Assembly (NCBI GenBank): GCA_001799615.1
Contig: MGTU01000011.1
Span: 33,126 to 97,125, forward strand
DNA from: Elusimicrobia bacterium GWA2_61_42
Lineage (GTDB): Bacteria > Elusimicrobiota > Elusimicrobia > Elusimicrobiales > UBA9959
Length of the DNA: 64,000 bases
Direction: 5' to 3'
Part shown: positions 42,618 through 50,798 of the stretch, piece after piece
How positions within the stretch are numbered: position 1 is the first letter of the stretch
Layout of the letters: every line of letters begins with the position of its first letter
Notes under the pieces: model-generated
Database searches by the model: none
Told to the model about the DNA's origin: nothing
The model's input: only the letters and a program-made list of their open reading frames with translations
Program-made: the position numbers and the translations under genes

Positions 42618-42897
42618 GTCCTTGCAGTCTCCTTTTGGTTCCCTGTATTACCAGTTGGCTGGTTTTTACGGTCTTTAATAGCCCCCACATCATCCTTTTG
42701 CGCCTGGCCGCGATAGCGCGGCAGTTCTTACAATCCTGACTGCCGCTCGCATAATCCGCGCATGTCAGGAGCGAGTCGGCCTCCTGTCCCAGTTTCCGGG
42801 CAAGTCTGGTTCTTTCCCCGTCCGTTCTGCCGCGGCCCAGCCTGTCGGTGATATCCTTCATCACGGCCGCCTTATTCAGGTATATTGAACACTTCAT
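42604..42897 (-). CDS. Small cysteine-containing helical protein
   Basis: 97 residues. Basic and helical, with a cysteine cluster CADYASGSQDCKNC at about 46-59 that could bind metal. It starts 4 bases after the DUF4912 gene and overlaps the next gene by 14 bases, the tight layout of real operon members. No family known to me. Confidence 0.5.
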   Translation of the reverse strand: MKCSIYLNKAAVMKDITDRLGRGRTDGERTRLARKLGQEADSLLTCADYASGSQDCKNCRAIAARRKRMMWGLLKTVKTSQLVIQGTKRRLQGHGNN

Positions 42898-42901
42898 AGC
42901 G

Positions 42902-43765
42902 TCAAAAGCCCCCGGACTCCGGCCGCGCGGTGCTTCTGGTAACGCCGATCGTTATCTGCCTGGCGTCCTTCTCGTCGTTCGACATCGCTTTTATCGGCAG
43001 GTCCGTTGCGCCGTCCGGCAGGGCGAAACGCATGGAGAAGGTCCCGTCCGGATTCAGCTGGACTTTGCGGCCGGCTACGGTTACGAAGGCGTCCGGCTCC
43101 GTGGCGCCGTACAGTATCAGTTCGCAGTCCGCCACCAGCCAGAACTTCTTTTCCTCCGGCCTCCGCTTGGCCTGCAGCGAACTGACGCCCCAGGAGGCCC
43201 CCCGCGAGAACACGGCCCGCAGCATCTCCCAGCGCTGGGCCAGCGACTTGGCCACCTCGCCCGAGCCTTTGCCGATATACTCGACCCCGGAAAGCTGCAG
43301 CAATCTGTCGAAATCCTCGGAGACGGCCATCCAACCTCCGTCCATAACGTCCGACACCCGTCCCGGCGGCAGAGTGACGGGATTCGTCTTTACTATGCCG
43401 ATAAAACTGCCGTCCGGCTGTAATAGGCCGAGCTCGCAGCAATAAGAGCCGCCGCCGTCCTGGACATGCACGTACCAGTTCTTGGCGTCGAGCATTACAG
43501 GGACGTCGAAATACTTCTGGATATGTCCGGCCGTGTGCGCCATGTCGTAGACGCGCAGGAGCTGGCGGCCTTTCTCGAATATATCATGGCCGTGCTTGCG
43601 GGCAAGGAGGGCTTTTGAACCGGGCGTTATTTCCCAGTAGATGAACATCCAGTTGGGGTCCCTGGGCATTAAAGCCGCCATTGTTACGCCGTAATCCAGG
43701 GGAAGCGCGTCAGCGCCGGCATCCGGCTGAATATTTTTATCGGTAATTACGCCTGAAGTAGGCAT
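42902..43765 (-). CDS. DUF4912 domain protein
   Basis: 287 residues from ATG 43765, preceded by GAGGAA. Residues about 25-170 match DUF4912: ALMPRDPNWMFIYWEITPGS, LLRVYDMAHTAGHIQKYFDV, KNWYVHVQDGGGSYCCELGL and DGSFIGIVKTNPVTLPPG. A further beta-rich stretch (LVADCELILYGATEPDAFVT) resembles a second small beta-sandwich with an E-P-D loop. DUF4912 proteins have no established function; in other genomes they tend to sit near glucan-metabolism genes, which I recall but cannot check here. Confidence 0.88.
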   Translation of the reverse strand: MPTSGVITDKNIQPDAGADALPLDYGVTMAALMPRDPNWMFIYWEITPGSKALLARKHGHDIFEKGRQLLRVYDMAHTAGHIQKYFDVPVMLDAKNWYVHVQDGGGSYCCELGLLQPDGSFIGIVKTNPVTLPPGRVSDVMDGGWMAVSEDFDRLLQLSGVEYIGKGSGEVAKSLAQRWEMLRAVFSRGASWGVSSLQAKRRPEEKKFWLVADCELILYGATEPDAFVTVAGRKVQLNPDGTFSMRFALPDGATDLPIKAMSNDEKDARQITIGVTRSTARPESGGF

Positions 43766-43776
43766 ATATTCCTCAC

Positions 43777-43944
43777 CTAAGCGGCGTCGCACAAAAGCCG
43801 CATCGACGTCTTAAGGTATTGTTCCGCCTTAAGATAATAGAACGCGCTCCGCAAGAACCGCCCCGCCAGGCCCGCGGACTCCGCTTTTTTTCGGGGACTC
43901 GGGCGCGGTTTAATGGCTGCTTTCCTCGGTCGATAGTGTCTCAT
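43777..43944 (-). CDS. Small basic protein upstream of DUF4912
   Basis: 55 residues from ATG 43944; GGAGG lies 8 bases upstream. N-terminus strongly basic (RHYRPRKAAIKPRPSPRKKA), C-terminal helix ending FYYLKAEQYLKTSMRLLCDA. It starts the DUF4912 operon and ends 11 bases before that gene. It has no recognisable family. The ribosome site and position favour a real gene. Confidence 0.5.
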   Translation of the reverse strand: MRHYRPRKAAIKPRPSPRKKAESAGLAGRFLRSAFYYLKAEQYLKTSMRLLCDAA

Positions 43945-44144
43945 CAGTTCCGCCTCCATCGGCGGTCTTTACGGAGACACCGGCCTGCCGCTTCAGCGTC
44001 GCGCTAGGCGGCGGTAGAAGCGGCTAAGGCTGGTCTGCTCCAGTCCGCCGGCTAAATTATTTAGGAAACCAATAAAGGCTTTCCCCCCAGAGCAAATATA
44101 CATGCTTTTGGGCGGAATTGACTATAGGGTAAAAGTAGGTAGGT

Positions 44145-44167
44145 AATAGGTATGGGAAATACCTATT
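44145..44167. repeat. Perfect palindrome after the PAS-LuxR gene
   Basis: AATAGGTAT and ATACCTATT pair fully around a 5-base loop, 18 bases past the stop at 44185. A related TAGGTAGGTAATAGG series lies next to it. It could be a terminator without T-run or a protein site. The 240-base gap 43945-44184 holds nothing else I can support. Confidence 0.5.
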
Positions 44168-44184
44168 GGGGCTTTTCTACGGGT

Positions 44185-45138
44185 TTAAAGGCCTTGCAGG
44201 AAAGAAACAAGGTTGACGCTTTTGTTGGCGAGGCCGAGTTTCTTGCGGATATTGTTGCGGTGTTTATCGACCGTCTGGGAGGAAGCGTTCAAAAGGCCGG
44301 CTATTTCCTTGGTCGTCATGCCCGCCTTGACCATATTGGAGACCTCTATCTCTTTAGGTGTAAGCTTGAGGTGCTTCTCCGTCAGCCTGCGGCCGAACGA
44401 GGAGATCAATGTTCCCAGGCTTTTCTCCAACAAGTCGAGGTGCTTGCGCGAATCCCCGCCCTTCAGCCTGATCCTCTTTAAGATAGGCAGGATTATCTTA
44501 TTCACGTTCACGATAATGTCGTCTTTTAACTTGTTCTTTTCTACCTCTACCGCGTTCATGGCTTCCCGAAAAGCGATATTTTTGTCTTCGAGGAGCTTTT
44601 TTTCAACTTCCAGGTCCGCGCAAGTCCTTTTCAGCGCCTCTTCCACTTTCAGGCGCCCGGTGATGTCCCGGAATATGCCGATATTGCACTCCCTGCCGTC
44701 GATAGGGGCCTTAGCCGTATTGATGTCGACATAGAAGATCTCGCCGTTCTTTCTGAGGCAGGGTACCGACGCGACGGCCACTTCTCCGCGGGCCTGGGCT
44801 TCAAACGTGGCTATAACGGAGGGTAAATTTACCGGGGGATGGATATCCCTGACGCCCAGCGTCAGCATTTCTTTTCCGGTATAGCCGAACATGCGGCAGA
44901 TAGCCGGGTTTGCGTATCTGAACATCCTGGTTTTAAGATCGGCGATCAGGATCCCGTCGGCGCTGGCTTCAAAGAGTGCGTGATACCTGGCCTCGCTTTC
45001 GCGCAGCGCCGCCTCCGCCCGCAGGAGCTCGCTGCCCGATTCGCGGAGGGCGGGTTTAACGGCGGGCGGAATTTCCCCGGAGCTTCCACCGGTGCGTCCG
45101 GTCTTCGCGGAACGATAGCTTTTCTTGTTGGCTTTCAT
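44185..45138 (-). CDS. PAS-coiled coil-LuxR-type transcription regulator
   Basis: 317 residues from ATG 45138 (an earlier in-frame start at 45258 gives an atypical N-terminus). PAS domain at about 40-165 (YHALFEASADGILIADLKTR, IGIFRDITGRLKVEE), a coiled coil (KKLLEDKNIAFREAMNAVEV), then a GerE/LuxR HTH at the end (LTPKEIEVSNMVKAGMTTKE, then IAGLLNASSQTVDKHRNNIR). The single-chain sensor/regulator lacks a kinase domain, so signalling is directly from PAS to DNA binding. Ligand and targets unknown. Confidence 0.88.
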   Translation of the reverse strand: MKANKKSYRSAKTGRTGGSSGEIPPAVKPALRESGSELLRAEAALRESEARYHALFEASADGILIADLKTRMFRYANPAICRMFGYTGKEMLTLGVRDIHPPVNLPSVIATFEAQARGEVAVASVPCLRKNGEIFYVDINTAKAPIDGRECNIGIFRDITGRLKVEEALKRTCADLEVEKKLLEDKNIAFREAMNAVEVEKNKLKDDIIVNVNKIILPILKRIRLKGGDSRKHLDLLEKSLGTLISSFGRRLTEKHLKLTPKEIEVSNMVKAGMTTKEIAGLLNASSQTVDKHRNNIRKKLGLANKSVNLVSFLQGL

Positions 45139-45298
45139 GACGGAACACGGCCTGCGGCCGTTCTCGGTGATTACGTGTGGTGTTGTTTGGCGCCGCCCTT
45201 CGGCGGTAGGCCGATCCCCTATCTTCCTGACGATAACAAAAATATCCGGCCAAGTCAATTTTCTTAGGTTTTCCGAAAGCTCCGGGTGAAGGCGCTCC

Positions 45299-46444
45299 TC
45301 AAACCGCGTTTTTAAGGATCTTCTCTATTTCGGGCTGTTCGTGTTTCATGCCCCACAAGCGGATCAGGCCCATGGCGTTGGCCGCTATGCGCGGGATGTC
45401 GGCGGCGGGGATGCCGGCCTCGCCCAGCCGCACCGGGGCGCCGGCCTTTCTGAAGAAAGTCTCGAACGCCTTTATGGTGTCCTCGGCCGTCCGCACGCCG
45501 AAAACAGCGCGGCCGAATTTCTCAAGCCGCGCCGGGCCATCCGCGGCGAGGTGATGCTTGAACCAAGCCGGCATCACTATGGCCAGCCCGGCGCCGTGCG
45601 CTATGTCGTAGAGCGCGCTGAGGGAATGTTCGATGGCGTGGTTAATGAAGTTCATGCCGCCGTAGCCGCAGGTGGCCAGGCCGTTCAGGGCCAGGGTGGC
45701 CGACCACATCATGGAGGCGCGGGCGTTATAGTCGGACGGGTCCTTCAGGATCCTGCCGGTGGACGCTATTACCGTGCGGGCCAGGGCGTGCACCACCTCG
45801 TCGGTTATTTCCGCGTCGCGGTCCGTGGTGGTGAAATACCCCTCTATGATGTGGGCCAGCGAATCCACCGCGCCGTTGGCTACCTGCGCCATGGGCAGCG
45901 TCAGCGTGGTCTCCGGGTCAAGCACCGAAACCCTGGGGAATAGCGCGGCGCCGTGGGCCGAGTATTTCTGCCGGGTCTCTTCTTTCGTCACCACGCAGCC
46001 GGCGTTCATCTCCGAGCCGGTGGCCGGCAGGGTCAGCGCGGTAAAAAGCGGCAGCGCCTCTTTTATCTCCGCCTTGCCGCAGAAGAAATCCCAGACGTCG
46101 CCGGGGTACTTCACGCCGGCCGCTATGGCCTTGGCCTCGTCTATCACGGAGCCGCCCCCCGCCGCCACCACCAGGTCGCAGTCGTTCTTCCTGGCTTTCT
46201 CTATGCCCTCCCGCACGTGGGAGAGGACGGGGTTGGGTTTTACCCCGGCGTGCTCGATGAAGGCGACGCCGTTATCCTTCAGGGCCGTGATTAGGGCCGC
46301 GTAAACCCCGTTCTTCTTTATACTGCCGCCGCCGTAGACCAGCAGCGCCTTTTTGCCGGCTTTGGCCGCTTCGGGGCCCAGTTTGAAAATGGTGTTCTTG
46401 CCGAAAATGATCCTGGTGGGGTTAGAGAAAGTAAAGTTCTGCAT
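45299..46444 (-). CDS. Iron-containing alcohol dehydrogenase (YqhD/butanol dehydrogenase-like)
   Basis: 381 residues from ATG 46444 after AGGAGG. Group III Fe-ADH: NADP-binding VAAGGGSVIDEAKAIAAGVK; metal ligands in DSLAHIIEGYF and HAIEHSLSALYDIAHGAGLA. The sequence fits NADPH-dependent aldehyde reductases of the YqhD/BdhA type more than glycerol dehydrogenase. Reduces aldehydes in fermentation or detoxification. Lies alone between a LuxR regulator and a terminator. Confidence 0.92.
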   Translation of the reverse strand: MQNFTFSNPTRIIFGKNTIFKLGPEAAKAGKKALLVYGGGSIKKNGVYAALITALKDNGVAFIEHAGVKPNPVLSHVREGIEKARKNDCDLVVAAGGGSVIDEAKAIAAGVKYPGDVWDFFCGKAEIKEALPLFTALTLPATGSEMNAGCVVTKEETRQKYSAHGAALFPRVSVLDPETTLTLPMAQVANGAVDSLAHIIEGYFTTTDRDAEITDEVVHALARTVIASTGRILKDPSDYNARASMMWSATLALNGLATCGYGGMNFINHAIEHSLSALYDIAHGAGLAIVMPAWFKHHLAADGPARLEKFGRAVFGVRTAEDTIKAFETFFRKAGAPVRLGEAGIPAADIPRIAANAMGLIRLWGMKHEQPEIEKILKNAV

Positions 46445-46485
46445 ATCGTTCCTCCTGGTCGCTCGCTGGAAAAAGTTTAGCAAAT

Positions 46486-46516
46486 AAAAAACCGCGGCTC
46501 TTCAGCCGCGGTTCTT
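46486..46516 (-). terminator. Terminator of the secreted-protein gene
   Basis: On the minus strand AACCGCGGCT and AGCCGCGGTT pair over 10 bases around GAAG, followed by TTTTATTTG. It lies between the stop at 46533 and the alcohol dehydrogenase start. Confidence 0.9.
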
Positions 46517-46532
46517 AAAGCGCGGTCTTCCG

Positions 46533-48161
46533 CTATTGCGCGTCCACCCAGACGCCGCGCGCCGGGAGCCCCCCGCCGAAAGCCTTGCTCTGGACCACGC
46601 CTTCCTCGGCCAGGCAGCCGGTGATGAAAGCGCGGGCCTTGACCAGCTCGTGGACGGGGTTCAGAAGCACGGGCGTGCTTTTGCCTTTCTTGAAATTAAC
46701 GTGGTCCCGCTTTACGATATACTGGGAGTTAAGCTGGCCGGTAAAGTCGTTGTAGATGATCTCCACGTGGCAGTCCAGGTAGCTGCGCGACAGGGGTTTC
46801 AGCCACATCCTGTCCTCGTCGAGGGACACCTTGAAGTCCTTGCTCTCCACGTATTCCAGGCGGTCGCGGAAGTCCTCGCTGAGGTCCAGGTAGACGGCCG
46901 GGTCGCAGTAGTTCCTGTCGGGGACGAAGCCCGCGTAGAGATTCTCCCTGACGGTCCTGGCCAGGCGCGCGCCTATCCTGCCGCCCGTGGAGTTGACGAA
47001 ATCCTCCTGCTGCTCGTTCTGGTCGTTGGCGCCGTTAAGCACGTGGGAGCCGGCGGTCTCGATGCCGCCCACCAGCGCCGCGCGCAGGCCGCCGCGCACG
47101 TAGCCGTAGAGCATGATGCCGTGGAAGTGGTACCAGGAGCCGTACTTGTCGCCCTTGCCTTTGTAAAAATTGCTGATGACCGCCAGCTTGCGGGTGACGG
47201 CCAGCTTGTCGCGCTCGGGGTGGCGCCAGTTGTCGGAGAGCACGTTCTCTATGGTCAGGATGGTCAGGTAGACGTCGCCGCCGTTGAGGCGGTAGCTGGC
47301 CCGGAACACCTGGTCCATCGTGGCGGAGGCGTCCTGGCGGGAAAGGATGTAATTGATAAGTTCCGTTTCGGCGCCGGTCTTGAAATGGCGCGAAGTGACC
47401 CCGGAAGCCAGGGCGGTGAACAGCTTGGTAAAGCCCAGGGGGACCAGCTCCCCTTTCTCGCGGCAGTACTGGAGGAATTCCGGGCTCCATTCGTGCGGCA
47501 GGCCGTAAGAGGGCTGCAGGCCGTTGGCCATTTCCTCGTTGATGATCTGCTTGAGCATGTTCAGCATTTCAGTCTTGCGGAAGGGGTTGATGCGCCCGTC
47601 CAGCTGCAGTTTAGAGTTGCGCAGCTGCACCAGCATGCGCTCTTTTTCGTCCTGCGGCAGGTCCAGGGCCAGGATGTCGGCCTCGGTGGGCAGGGCCACG
47701 GGCGGGTCCTGCACTACCGGGTTTATGTCGGTGTAAGTCCCCCCGGCGGGATTGCCGTTGTCCTCTATTACGCCGAACAGCACCTGGAAAAGCATTTTGG
47801 GCAGGTTCTTGGTGTAGACCGTCAGGGCGACGTCGCTCTGGAGGTCGTGGCGCAGGTAGGCGGCCTGGCGGTACTGGCGGGCGAACTCCAGCGTGTTCTG
47901 GATCCCGGGGATGTCTATGGTCCCGCCGATCAGGTTTATCTTGTCGGCGCCGGCGGGGCGGCGGCGGGGCGCCAGCAGCGGGTCGTAGGAATCGGGGTCC
48001 AGGTAATAGTTGCCGGAGGCTTCGGGCAGGGCTTTGACGGCGGGCGCTTCGAAAGTCTTTGAGGCGGCTTTAAGGCCGCTTACGTCGAAATATTCCAGCT
48101 GCTGGGCGGCGGCGGGCGTTACGGAGAGAATGGCCGCCATCATTAGTATGTTTTTTTTCAT
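46533..48161 (-). CDS. Secreted protein of unknown family
   Basis: 542 residues with a signal peptide (NILMMAAILSVTPAAAQ). Mostly helical, mature chain without repeats or cysteines arranged as a known motif. Distinct segments: YYLDPDSYDPLLAPRRRPAG near 52-71, HEWSPEFLQYCREKGELVPL, and WYHFHGIMLYGYVRGGLRAA with an adjacent glycine-rich GGIETAGSHVLNGAND. I recognise no family. AGGAAAA precedes the ATG, a strong terminator follows, so it is a single-gene unit. Probably periplasmic. Confidence 0.7.
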   Translation of the reverse strand: MKKNILMMAAILSVTPAAAQQLEYFDVSGLKAASKTFEAPAVKALPEASGNYYLDPDSYDPLLAPRRRPAGADKINLIGGTIDIPGIQNTLEFARQYRQAAYLRHDLQSDVALTVYTKNLPKMLFQVLFGVIEDNGNPAGGTYTDINPVVQDPPVALPTEADILALDLPQDEKERMLVQLRNSKLQLDGRINPFRKTEMLNMLKQIINEEMANGLQPSYGLPHEWSPEFLQYCREKGELVPLGFTKLFTALASGVTSRHFKTGAETELINYILSRQDASATMDQVFRASYRLNGGDVYLTILTIENVLSDNWRHPERDKLAVTRKLAVISNFYKGKGDKYGSWYHFHGIMLYGYVRGGLRAALVGGIETAGSHVLNGANDQNEQQEDFVNSTGGRIGARLARTVRENLYAGFVPDRNYCDPAVYLDLSEDFRDRLEYVESKDFKVSLDEDRMWLKPLSRSYLDCHVEIIYNDFTGQLNSQYIVKRDHVNFKKGKSTPVLLNPVHELVKARAFITGCLAEEGVVQSKAFGGGLPARGVWVDAQ

Positions 48162-48267
48162 CGGCGTTTTCCTGTTCTGTCTAATTGTCCGGCTTCGCTT
48201 CTGCCGCGCGCGGCAGTTCCTATATACTATAATCTAACAGAAATACCGGCCTTTGTAATGCGCGAAA

Positions 48268-48305
48268 AGGCCCAGAAGGGCGGTGTTATTGGGCCTATAC
48301 GGCCC
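48268..48305 (+). promoter_or_regulatory. Leader with two mutually exclusive stem-loops before the phosphoesterase gene
   Basis: AGGCCCA (48268-48274) can pair with TGGGCCT (48290-48296), while GGGCC (48291-48295) can pair with GGCCC (48301-48305). The second stem ends two bases before AGGA, the likely ribosome site of 48315. Alternative pairing suggests translational control, though short G/C stems can arise by chance. Confidence 0.4.
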
Positions 48306-48314
48306 TAGGACCTT

Positions 48315-49019
48315 ATGAGCGCTGAAAAACTGATCCTCATTTCTGACGTGCACGCCAACCTGCCGGCGCTGGAAGCCGTCAGGGCCGATATCGCGCGCCG
48401 CGGGCTGTGCGCCGCCCCGGTCTGTTTCCTGGGCGACGCCGTCAACATGGGCCCCTTCCCGGCGGAAACGGTGCGGGAGCTGCGGTCCATGAACCTCCTT
48501 TGCCGGGTCAGGGGCAACCATGACCGCTACGCGGCCGGCGCCATCGACCGCCCGGCGCTGGAGCGTTATTTCCGCTGCCCCGAAGGCGCCGAGCACACCG
48601 CCTGGACCGCCGCCGCGCTGGACGAGGGTTGCAAAGCCTGGTTGGGCGCGGCCCCTGTGGCGGCCTCCTTCACTCTTGGCGGCGCGGAATTCTGCTGTTT
48701 CCACGCCTCGAAAGAAAGCGACGAGGCGTCCTTCAAACCTTTGCCCCAGCCGGTCAACATACTTTGCGGCCACATCCACTCCGCCTTCGTCCTGCCGCAG
48801 GAGGCGGGCTTCCTGGCCGTCAACCCGGGCAGCGTAGGCAGCCCGCTGGACAAGAACCCCGCGGCCTCCTACGCCCTGCTGTCCGTGAACGGCCGGGTCA
48901 GCGCCGAGATAATACGGGTGCCGTACGACATCGCCGCCTTTTCCGCGGCGCTGGAGTCCCGGGCCGTGCCCTGGGGCGGCGTTATCGGCAGGGTAGTGAG
49001 GAAAGCCAGCTTGTTCTGA
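48315..49019 (+). CDS. Calcineurin-like metallophosphoesterase (YfcE/MJ0936 type)
   Basis: 234 residues. Metal-ligand motifs in order: ISDVHANLPAL, FLGDAVNMG, RVRGNHDRYA, and CGHIHSAF at the C-terminal side; the closing NPGSVGSPLDKNP motif is typical of this family. Hydrolyses a phosphomono- or diester; substrate unknown. The stop is 2 bases before the GT4 gene ATG, so the two are cotranscribed. Confidence 0.9.
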   Translation: MSAEKLILISDVHANLPALEAVRADIARRGLCAAPVCFLGDAVNMGPFPAETVRELRSMNLLCRVRGNHDRYAAGAIDRPALERYFRCPEGAEHTAWTAAALDEGCKAWLGAAPVAASFTLGGAEFCCFHASKESDEASFKPLPQPVNILCGHIHSAFVLPQEAGFLAVNPGSVGSPLDKNPAASYALLSVNGRVSAEIIRVPYDIAAFSAALESRAVPWGGVIGRVVRKASLF

Positions 49020-49021
49020 CC

Positions 49022-50149
49022 ATGAAAATACTGCACATCACTGAATCTTTCGGCTGGTCGGGCGGCGCCGCGCAGGCGCTTTACCTGGCGCGCGAACTGC
49101 GCGCCCTGGGCCAGGAAAACCTCCTCGCCTGCCCTGAAGACGGGGACCTGGGGCAAAAGGCCGCGGCCGACGGCTTCGAGGTAATTCACTTCCGCCCGAA
49201 GCGGGATTATGACCTCAGGACCGCCTTCGCCCTGGCCCGGCTGATAGACGAGCGGAAGCCCGACGTGCTGCAGGCCCACCACCCGAAAGCCCACGCCATG
49301 GGGCTTATGGCCAAGTTCCTCGCCCGGCACAAACCGGTGTTCGTGGTCACCAGGCGCGTCTCGCACCCCATCATCACCACTTTTTTCGCCAGGCTGAAGT
49401 ACCAGAGCCGGCTGATAGACGGCTTTATCGCGGTGGCGGATTCCGTGCGCGGCCTGCTTACGGCTTACGGCCTGCCGCCGGAGCGCGTGCGCACCATCTA
49501 CAGCGGCACCGACCCCGCGCGCTTTTCCCCCCGGCCGCCGGACCCGGCTATTGTAGAGGAGCTGGCGCTGCCGCCCGGCCTGCCGGTCGTCATGCTGGTG
49601 GGGAATTTCAGCGAACATAAGGGGCAGCGCGTGCTGCTGGAAGCCGCCGGGCTGCTGCGCGGCCGCGGCCTGGACTTTATCCTGGTTTTTGCCGGCAGGG
49701 GCACCGATTCGCCCGAGCTTAAAGCGCTTTATAAAGCCGCGGGCCTGCCGGAAGAAAAAGGGCGTTTTTTGGGTTTGCGAGACGATGTGGAAAAGCTGCT
49801 CACCGCGGCCTCGGTCAGCGTTAACGCCGCGGTAAAGGGCGAGGCGCTGAGCGGCAGCATCCGGGAATCTCTCGCCATGGGCGTGCCGGCGGTGGCCAGC
49901 GATATTTCCGGCAACGCGGAAATAGTCAAGGACGGGGTGACCGGCCTGCTTTTTCCTCCCGGCGACGCCCCCGCCCTGGCGGACCGCCTGGAAACGATAC
50001 TGCGAACCCCCGGGCTCCGGGAAAAATTCTCCGGTAATTCCGTCTCCCTGGTGCGCGATGGTTTTACTACGGCCATCATGGGCCGCAGAACTCTTGAATA
50101 TTATCGGGAATTATTGGGCAAGCGCGGCGGCGCCAGCCGGCCGGTCTAA
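49022..50149 (+). CDS. Family 4 glycosyltransferase
   Basis: 375 residues from ATG 49022. N-domain MKILHITESFGWSGGAAQAL with the GG loop, acceptor side HHPKAHAMGLMAKFLARHKP. C-domain motifs: YSGTDPARFSP, VVMLVGNFSEHKGQRVLLEA, VNAAVKGEALSGSIRESLAM and ISGNAEIVKDGVTGLLFPPG (E-x7-E type). Retaining GT-B enzyme, likely for lipopolysaccharide core or glycan assembly. Its 3' end overlaps the convergent regulator gene by 4 bases. Confidence 0.92.
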   Translation: MKILHITESFGWSGGAAQALYLARELRALGQENLLACPEDGDLGQKAAADGFEVIHFRPKRDYDLRTAFALARLIDERKPDVLQAHHPKAHAMGLMAKFLARHKPVFVVTRRVSHPIITTFFARLKYQSRLIDGFIAVADSVRGLLTAYGLPPERVRTIYSGTDPARFSPRPPDPAIVEELALPPGLPVVMLVGNFSEHKGQRVLLEAAGLLRGRGLDFILVFAGRGTDSPELKALYKAAGLPEEKGRFLGLRDDVEKLLTAASVSVNAAVKGEALSGSIRESLAMGVPAVASDISGNAEIVKDGVTGLLFPPGDAPALADRLETILRTPGLREKFSGNSVSLVRDGFTTAIMGRRTLEYYRELLGKRGGASRPV

Positions 50150-50751
50150 GGTATTTCTTTAAGTCTTTTCCTGTAGCAGTTCTCGCAGAAGCCGTGGGTG
50201 AACAGGGCTTCCGAGTGCTCGCTGATATAGGATTCCAGCTGCATCCAGTCGCCCTTGTCGGTGCGGATCTTTTTGCAGTCCGCGCAGATGGGCAGCAGGC
50301 CGGTCAGCTGCTTGACCTGTTTCAAAGCTTCCCGCAGCTGCGCGATCAGCGCTTCCTTTTCGTTGACCAGCTGCTTGCGCTCTATCGCGTACCTGACGGT
50401 GCGTTTAAGCTCCCGGTGGCCGAATTGGCCTTTTACAAGGTAATCCTGCGCCCCGTCCTTCAGCGCGTCGATGCCCGCTGCTTCGTCCTCCGTGCCGGTC
50501 ATCACTACTACGGGCAGGCTGGGGAATTTTCCGCAGACCGCCTTTATGGTGGCCGCGCCGCCGCTGTCCGGCAGGCCCATGTCCAGCAGCGTCACGTCGG
50601 CGCCGTCGGCGGCTATGCTTTTAAGGCCCTCTTTCAGGGTTTCTTTCACGCTTACGTCGGAGCCCAGGCCGGCCTCTTTCAGCATCCTGAGCGTGATGCC
50701 GGCGGAGACAGGTTCGTCTTCTATTATTAAAATACGGATCTGGCCGTTCAT
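50146..50751 (-). CDS. Response regulator with C-terminal zinc-finger-like cysteine motif
   Basis: 201 residues from ATG 50751. Receiver with acceptor Asp57 (VTLLDMGLPDSGG), then a coiled-coil linker (LVNEKEALIAQLREALKQVK) and a C-terminal block LLPICADCKKIRTDKGDWMQ, with a second cysteine pair in HGFCENCYRK. The CxxC...CxxC block is common at the end of regulators and kinases in Deltaproteobacteria-like genomes and probably binds zinc. No DNA-binding domain is present. Partner kinase not adjacent. Confidence 0.88.
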   Translation of the reverse strand: MNGQIRILIIEDEPVSAGITLRMLKEAGLGSDVSVKETLKEGLKSIAADGADVTLLDMGLPDSGGAATIKAVCGKFPSLPVVVMTGTEDEAAGIDALKDGAQDYLVKGQFGHRELKRTVRYAIERKQLVNEKEALIAQLREALKQVKQLTGLLPICADCKKIRTDKGDWMQLESYISEHSEALFTHGFCENCYRKRLKEIP

Positions 50752-50798
50752 TTCTCTACCCCCACGGCTATTATAACTCAAAAAAAACGCGAAGAAAA

